Assembly (NCBI GenBank): GCA_944345045.1
Contig: CALVMI010000116.1
Span: 1-8,784, forward strand
Reading direction: 5' to 3'
Length of the DNA stretch: 8,784 bases
DNA from: an uncultured Bacilli bacterium
Lineage (GTDB): Bacteria; Bacillota_I; Bacilli_A; RF39; UBA660
Under the pieces are notes generated by a model. The model had not been told where the DNA came from. It saw only the letters and a list, made by a program, of their open reading frames with translations, and searched no databases. Position numbers and translations under genes: made by a program. Positions 6,773-8,784 of the stretch are shown piece by piece. Positions within the stretch are counted from its first letter, which is position 1. Every line of letters starts with the position of its first letter.

Positions 6773-6934
6773 ATGGATATAAAAGAAAAAGAATTTGAAA
6801 ATCAAGCTAAATATGGTGCAATGGGTGATATTTTCAAAGGAATGTTTTCATCTCCTAAATTAAAAAAAGAGCTTGACAAAAAAATAAAAGAAGAATTTAA
6901 TAAAAGTAAATTGGAGAATAACGTATATGAGTAA
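6773..6934 (+). CDS. Small 53-aa ORF overlapping the HD hydrolase gene
   Basis: An ATG-to-TAA frame of 54 codons fills nearly the whole gap between the nuclease and the HD hydrolase. It starts 14 nt after the nuclease stop and overlaps the next start by 8 nt. The product (MDIKEKEFENQAKYGAMGDI...) is highly charged. It has a Gly/Met/Phe-rich middle (KYGAMGDIFKGMF), then an amphipathic-looking helix (SPKLKKELDKKIKEEFNKSK), and no membrane segment or signal. I do not recognise it. Against it being an intact gene, there is no ribosome binding site and the frame stays open upstream to 6740 without another normal start, so it could be a truncated remnant. In its favour are the tight fit and the fact that the HD gene's GGAG lies inside its 3' end, which suggests translational coupling. 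Confidence 0.5.
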   Translation: MDIKEKEFENQAKYGAMGDIFKGMFSSPKLKKELDKKIKEEFNKSKLENNVYE

Positions 6935-7961
6935 ATATTATGATAATGTTAGTAAAGAAATAAAAGAGTATTTTAAAATTTTAGAGCCTGATTTTCCGGA
7001 ATGGTTAAACGCATACATAGATACAAAAGAATTATTATCACAAAAATATATTAGTATTACTTGTGGTACCATATATTCTGATTTATTTGAAAGTGATTTT
7101 TTCTTTTCAAGTTTAGATCATTCCGTAGCAGTTGCTCTAATTGTTTGGCATTTTACCCATGATAAAAAACAAACTTTATCAGGGTTATTTCATGACATTG
7201 CCACACCCGTATTTAAACATTGTATAGATTTTCTAAACGGTGATTATATGACACAAGAATCAACAGAAGATTTAACTACGGAAATGATTAAAAACTCTAA
7301 AGAAATAATGACTTTATTAAAAAGAGATAACATTAATATAGAAGAAGTAGACAATTATCACTTATATCCGATTGCAGATAATGATACTCCAAAGCTATCT
7401 GCCGACAGATTAGAATATTCTCTTTCAAATGCTTTGTTTACGTATAAAATGTTAGATTTTGAAAGTATTAAAGAAATTTATGATGATATAAATATTCAAT
7501 CGAATGAAGCAAATGAAATAGAGCTGGGTTTTAGAACTAAAAAAATAGCTAGAAATTTTGTAAAAGTTACAAGTAGATTATCTATTATATATCGTGAAGA
7601 TAGAACTAGATATTCTATGCAGTTAATAGCGGATATTTTAAAAAGATTAAATGATGAAAACAAAATATCTATAAAAGATTTATATGAATTAAAAGAAAGT
7701 GACGTAATTAGTATTATAGAAAATTCTAAATATAATAACATATTTAATATTTGGAAAAATGCTAAGAAAGTAAAAATATCAAAAGAAGAACCTAAAGATG
7801 TTTACTATGTACATCACGGGGCAAAAGTTAGATATATTGATCCATTACTTAATGGTGAAAGAATTTCTAAATGCTGTAAGAGTGCAAATAAATTGATAGA
7901 AAATAATTTGGCTTATGACATGAACAATTATGTGTATTTAGATTTGAATTTTAAAGATTAG
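6927..7961 (+). CDS. HD-domain phosphohydrolase
   Basis: This is a 344-residue cytoplasmic protein of the HD metal-dependent phosphohydrolase superfamily. The likely metal ligands are in order: H65 (LDHS), H89-D90 (LFHDIATPVFKH) and D160 (LSADRLEYS). This H...HD...D pattern is shared with dGTPase/SAMHD1- and YfbR-like enzymes. A nucleotide or deoxynucleotide substrate is therefore plausible but not shown. The first ~50 residues and the C-terminal half are mostly helical and unassigned. The tail holds a Cys pair (C316-C317) and a Tyr/Asn-rich end. The start is set by GGAG (6913-6916), 10 nt before the ATG. The gene overlaps the small upstream ORF by 8 nt and has no promoter of its own that I can see, so it is probably transcribed with the nuclease and small ORF. 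No terminator follows directly. Confidence 0.88.
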   Translation: MSKYYDNVSKEIKEYFKILEPDFPEWLNAYIDTKELLSQKYISITCGTIYSDLFESDFFFSSLDHSVAVALIVWHFTHDKKQTLSGLFHDIATPVFKHCIDFLNGDYMTQESTEDLTTEMIKNSKEIMTLLKRDNINIEEVDNYHLYPIADNDTPKLSADRLEYSLSNALFTYKMLDFESIKEIYDDINIQSNEANEIELGFRTKKIARNFVKVTSRLSIIYREDRTRYSMQLIADILKRLNDENKISIKDLYELKESDVISIIENSKYNNIFNIWKNAKKVKISKEEPKDVYYVHHGAKVRYIDPLLNGERISKCCKSANKLIENNLAYDMNNYVYLDLNFKD

Positions 7962-7991
7962 AGAGTTATGTTGAGATTTATATAATAGAAT

Positions 7992-8058
7992 TTGTGTGGG
8001 AGTCCAAATTCAGTGCTAGCACTGTGTATCAGTTACACACAATTTGCACACGAGGACT
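7992..8058. repeat. Cluster of nested and alternative palindromes
   Basis: Four pairings occur within 67 bp: TTGTGTG (7992-7998) with CACACAA (8036-8042); AGTCC (8001-8005) with GGACT (8054-8058); the perfect 14-bp palindrome CAGTGCTAGCACTG (8011-8024); and TGTGTA (8023-8028) with TACACA (8034-8039) around a 5-nt loop. The first and last compete for the same bases. There is no T-run after it, so it is not an ordinary terminator. A recombination site, mobile-element end or structured RNA would each fit. Confidence 0.55.
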
Positions 8059-8122
8059 AAAAAGTGGACAAAAATGTTAAAATTTAGTAAAAAAACAGGT
8101 ATTTTTTCTATAAAAAATCATT

Positions 8123-8148
8123 AAAAAAAGCCCTTAAATAAAGGCTTT
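8123..8148 (-). terminator. Minus-strand intrinsic terminator
   Basis: AAAGCC (8127-8132) pairs with GGCTTT (8143-8148) around a 10-nt loop. Read on the minus strand, the stem is followed by a T-run (the A-run 8123-8129 on +). On the plus strand the stem is followed by ATAGACATTTTGG, with no T-run. It therefore suits a transcript coming from the right on the minus strand, where no intact gene is visible. Confidence 0.65.
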
Positions 8149-8251
8149 ATAGACATTTTGGAGCGAGTGTTGTAGTTATCTGCAACTCTTTTCCAATAAC
8201 GAAAGAGTACATATAATCTTCCGTTGCTATTAATAATATATCATGTTTTTT
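8147..8251 (-). pseudogene. Possible 3' remnant of a minus-strand gene
   Basis: On the minus strand, 34 sense codons run from just after a TAG (8252-8254 on +) to a TAA at 8147-8149. They give a protein-like tail, KKHDILLIATEDYMYSFVIG then KELQITTTLAPKCL. The stop falls on the base of the minus-strand terminator stem, as expected for a real gene end. There is no upstream start codon and the only internal ATG would leave about 21 residues, so if coding it is a decayed or truncated 3' end. I do not recognise the family. Chance openness in AT-rich DNA is a serious alternative. Confidence 0.3.
8169..8208. repeat. Two mutually exclusive hairpins
   Basis: GTTGTAG (8169-8175) pairs with CTGCAAC (8180-8186; one G-T wobble, 4-nt loop). 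ACTCTTT (8185-8191) pairs perfectly with AAAGAGT (8202-8208; 10-nt loop). The two stems share 8185-8186 and cannot both form completely. Neither is followed by a T-run on the plus strand. Confidence 0.4.
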
Positions 8252-8310
8252 CTATTTATGGAATATGTTGTAAATGATAATATACAAAGTAACAAAATCT
8301 ATATACATTT

Positions 8311-8351
8311 AACTTTGACATTAGCTAAAAAATAAAAACTATCGTCAAGTT
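8311..8351. repeat. Imperfect inverted repeat upstream of the NUDIX gene
   Basis: AACTTTGAC (8311-8319) matches the reverse complement of GTCAAGTT (8344-8351) apart from one extra T. The 24-nt gap between the arms is A-rich. It could be a regulator site or a weak hairpin ahead of the NUDIX promoter. Confidence 0.3.
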
Positions 8352-8407
8352 ATAAATATGAAAATATTATTATGTTTGCTCTTGTATTCCTAAAAAATAT
8401 TATTTTA

Positions 8408-8421
8408 TGATATACTATAAT
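8408..8421 (+). promoter_or_regulatory. -10 region of the NUDIX gene promoter
   Basis: Two overlapping -10 candidates are present: TGA plus TATACT (8411-8416, extended -10 type) and a perfect TATAAT (8416-8421). No good -35 box lies at 16-18 nt from either. Transcription would start about 8423-8428, shortly before the ribosome binding site. Confidence 0.55.
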
Positions 8422-8431
8422 AGTAATATGT

Positions 8432-8438
8432 AAGGAGG
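8432..8438 (+). promoter_or_regulatory. Ribosome binding site of the NUDIX gene
   Basis: AAGGAGG, a full-length Shine-Dalgarno sequence, lies 9 nt before the ATG at 8448. It is the strongest ribosome site in the window and fixes the start of a gene that runs off the end. Confidence 0.85.
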
Positions 8439-8447
8439 TATGTTGAA

Positions 8448-8784
8448 ATGAATGAACTTTTTGATGTTTTAAATGAATTAGGTGAATTTACTGGTAATGT
8501 TGCTAGTAGAGAGGAATGTCATAAAAATGGTTATTGGCATAGAGCTGTTTATGCATTTTTAATTGATAACGATTTTAATATATTACTTCAAAAGAGAAGC
8601 AAAAATAAAAAATTATGGCCTAATAAATGGGATGTTACGGTTGGTGGACATGTTAATGCTGGCGAATTTGGTAGACAAGCATTGATTAGAGAGTGTAAAG
8701 AAGAATTGGGAATTGACATAAAGGACAACGAAATTAAGTATATCGTTGGAACTACATCGGTATATAATAAAAACGGATATATAA
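8448..8784 (+). CDS. NUDIX hydrolase (3' end outside window)
   Basis: The first 112 codons of a cytoplasmic NUDIX-family enzyme, which cleaves nucleoside-diphosphate-linked compounds. The start is fixed by AAGGAGG, and the frame is still open at the last base. The complete NUDIX box GX5EX7REUXEEXGU spans residues 67-89 (GGHVNAGEFGRQ, then ALIRECKEELGI), with R81-E82 and E85-E86 as the catalytic and metal-binding core. The preceding part, HRAVYAFLID, then ILLQKRSKNKKLWP and WDVTVGGH, resembles the YfcD/isopentenyl-diphosphate isomerase-like branch of the family, which usually has 160-200 residues, so roughly a third to half is missing. The exact substrate cannot be read from this. It follows the structured intergenic region and has its own promoter. 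Confidence 0.93.
   Translation, partial: MNELFDVLNELGEFTGNVASREECHKNGYWHRAVYAFLIDNDFNILLQKRSKNKKLWPNKWDVTVGGHVNAGEFGRQALIRECKEELGIDIKDNEIKYIVGTTSVYNKNGYI

Larger units (their letters stand above)
7962..8447. other. Gene-poor structured intergenic region (486 bp)
   Basis: No convincing gene lies between the HD hydrolase stop and the NUDIX start. The left part (7990-8060) is less AT-rich and full of short palindromes. 8060-8125 is simple AT-rich DNA. 8123-8148 is a terminator acting on the minus strand. 8147-8251 is a possible minus-strand coding remnant with two overlapping hairpins. 8255-8400 is AT-rich with one imperfect inverted repeat. The NUDIX promoter follows. The change of texture against the tightly packed neighbours suggests an insertion or excision scar. 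Confidence 0.6.

Noticed and set aside
8150..8210. Possible tRNA or tmRNA end (TGGAGCGAGTG recalls the reverse complement of tRNA 3' ends)
   Set aside because: No T-loop consensus (GGTTCGAATCC or its complement) and no cloverleaf can be drawn; the hairpins do not match tRNA arms.
8315..8345. Perfect TTGACA at 8315-8320 as a promoter -35 box
   Set aside because: No acceptable -10 box lies 16-18 nt downstream (ACTATC or similar), and the NUDIX -10 boxes are about 90 nt away.
1..8784. CRISPR array, rRNA or complete insertion sequence
   Set aside because: No regularly spaced repeats, no rRNA-like conserved stretches and no transposase or integrase gene are present on either strand.

Overview
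The window is AT-rich DNA (roughly 30% GC by eye) from a low-GC Gram-positive bacterium, probably a Bacillota/Bacilli-like lineage. Start sites carry AGGAGA/AAGGAGG-type ribosome binding sites, promoters are sigma-A-like, terminators are short stems followed by T-runs, and the code is standard (TGG for Trp, TGA as stop). All confidently called genes lie on the + strand.

Layout. (1) 1-3436: the 3' part of a CtpE/PacL-like P-type cation ATPase, whose true start lies before the window, followed 14 nt later by an unrecognised membrane-anchored extracytoplasmic protein and a terminator. (2) 3461-5393: a self-contained YtrA-type operon made of a GntR-family repressor, an ABC ATPase and an ABC-2 permease. 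The two junctions are 4-nt ATGA overlaps. A consensus promoter (TTGACA-17-TATACT) has a perfect 23-bp palindrome over its -10 box, and the closing terminator stem is built from the last permease codons. (3) 5419-5991: an unrecognised five-helix membrane protein. (4) 6015-7961: a membrane-anchored DNA/RNA non-specific endonuclease with an extended -10 promoter that overlaps the previous stop codon, then a 53-aa small ORF, then a 344-aa HD-domain phosphohydrolase overlapping that small ORF by 8 nt. (5) 7962-8447: a 486-bp stretch without a clear gene. It holds clustered palindromes, a terminator that only works on the minus strand, a short minus-strand reading frame ending in that terminator, and two mutually exclusive hairpins. 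(6) 8448-8784: the first 112 codons of a NUDIX hydrolase with a complete NUDIX box, cut by the window end.

How the parts work together. The repressor/ABC operon has the layout of autoregulated systems related to B. subtilis YtrAB, which respond to envelope stress. The ATPase/anchored-protein pair may be one envelope cation-handling unit. The nuclease, small ORF and HD hydrolase are packed closely enough to be one transcript. I do not see a proven new system. The best candidates for something undescribed are the small ORF/HD hydrolase pair and the structured intergenic region 7990-8250, which may be the edge or remnant of a mobile element.
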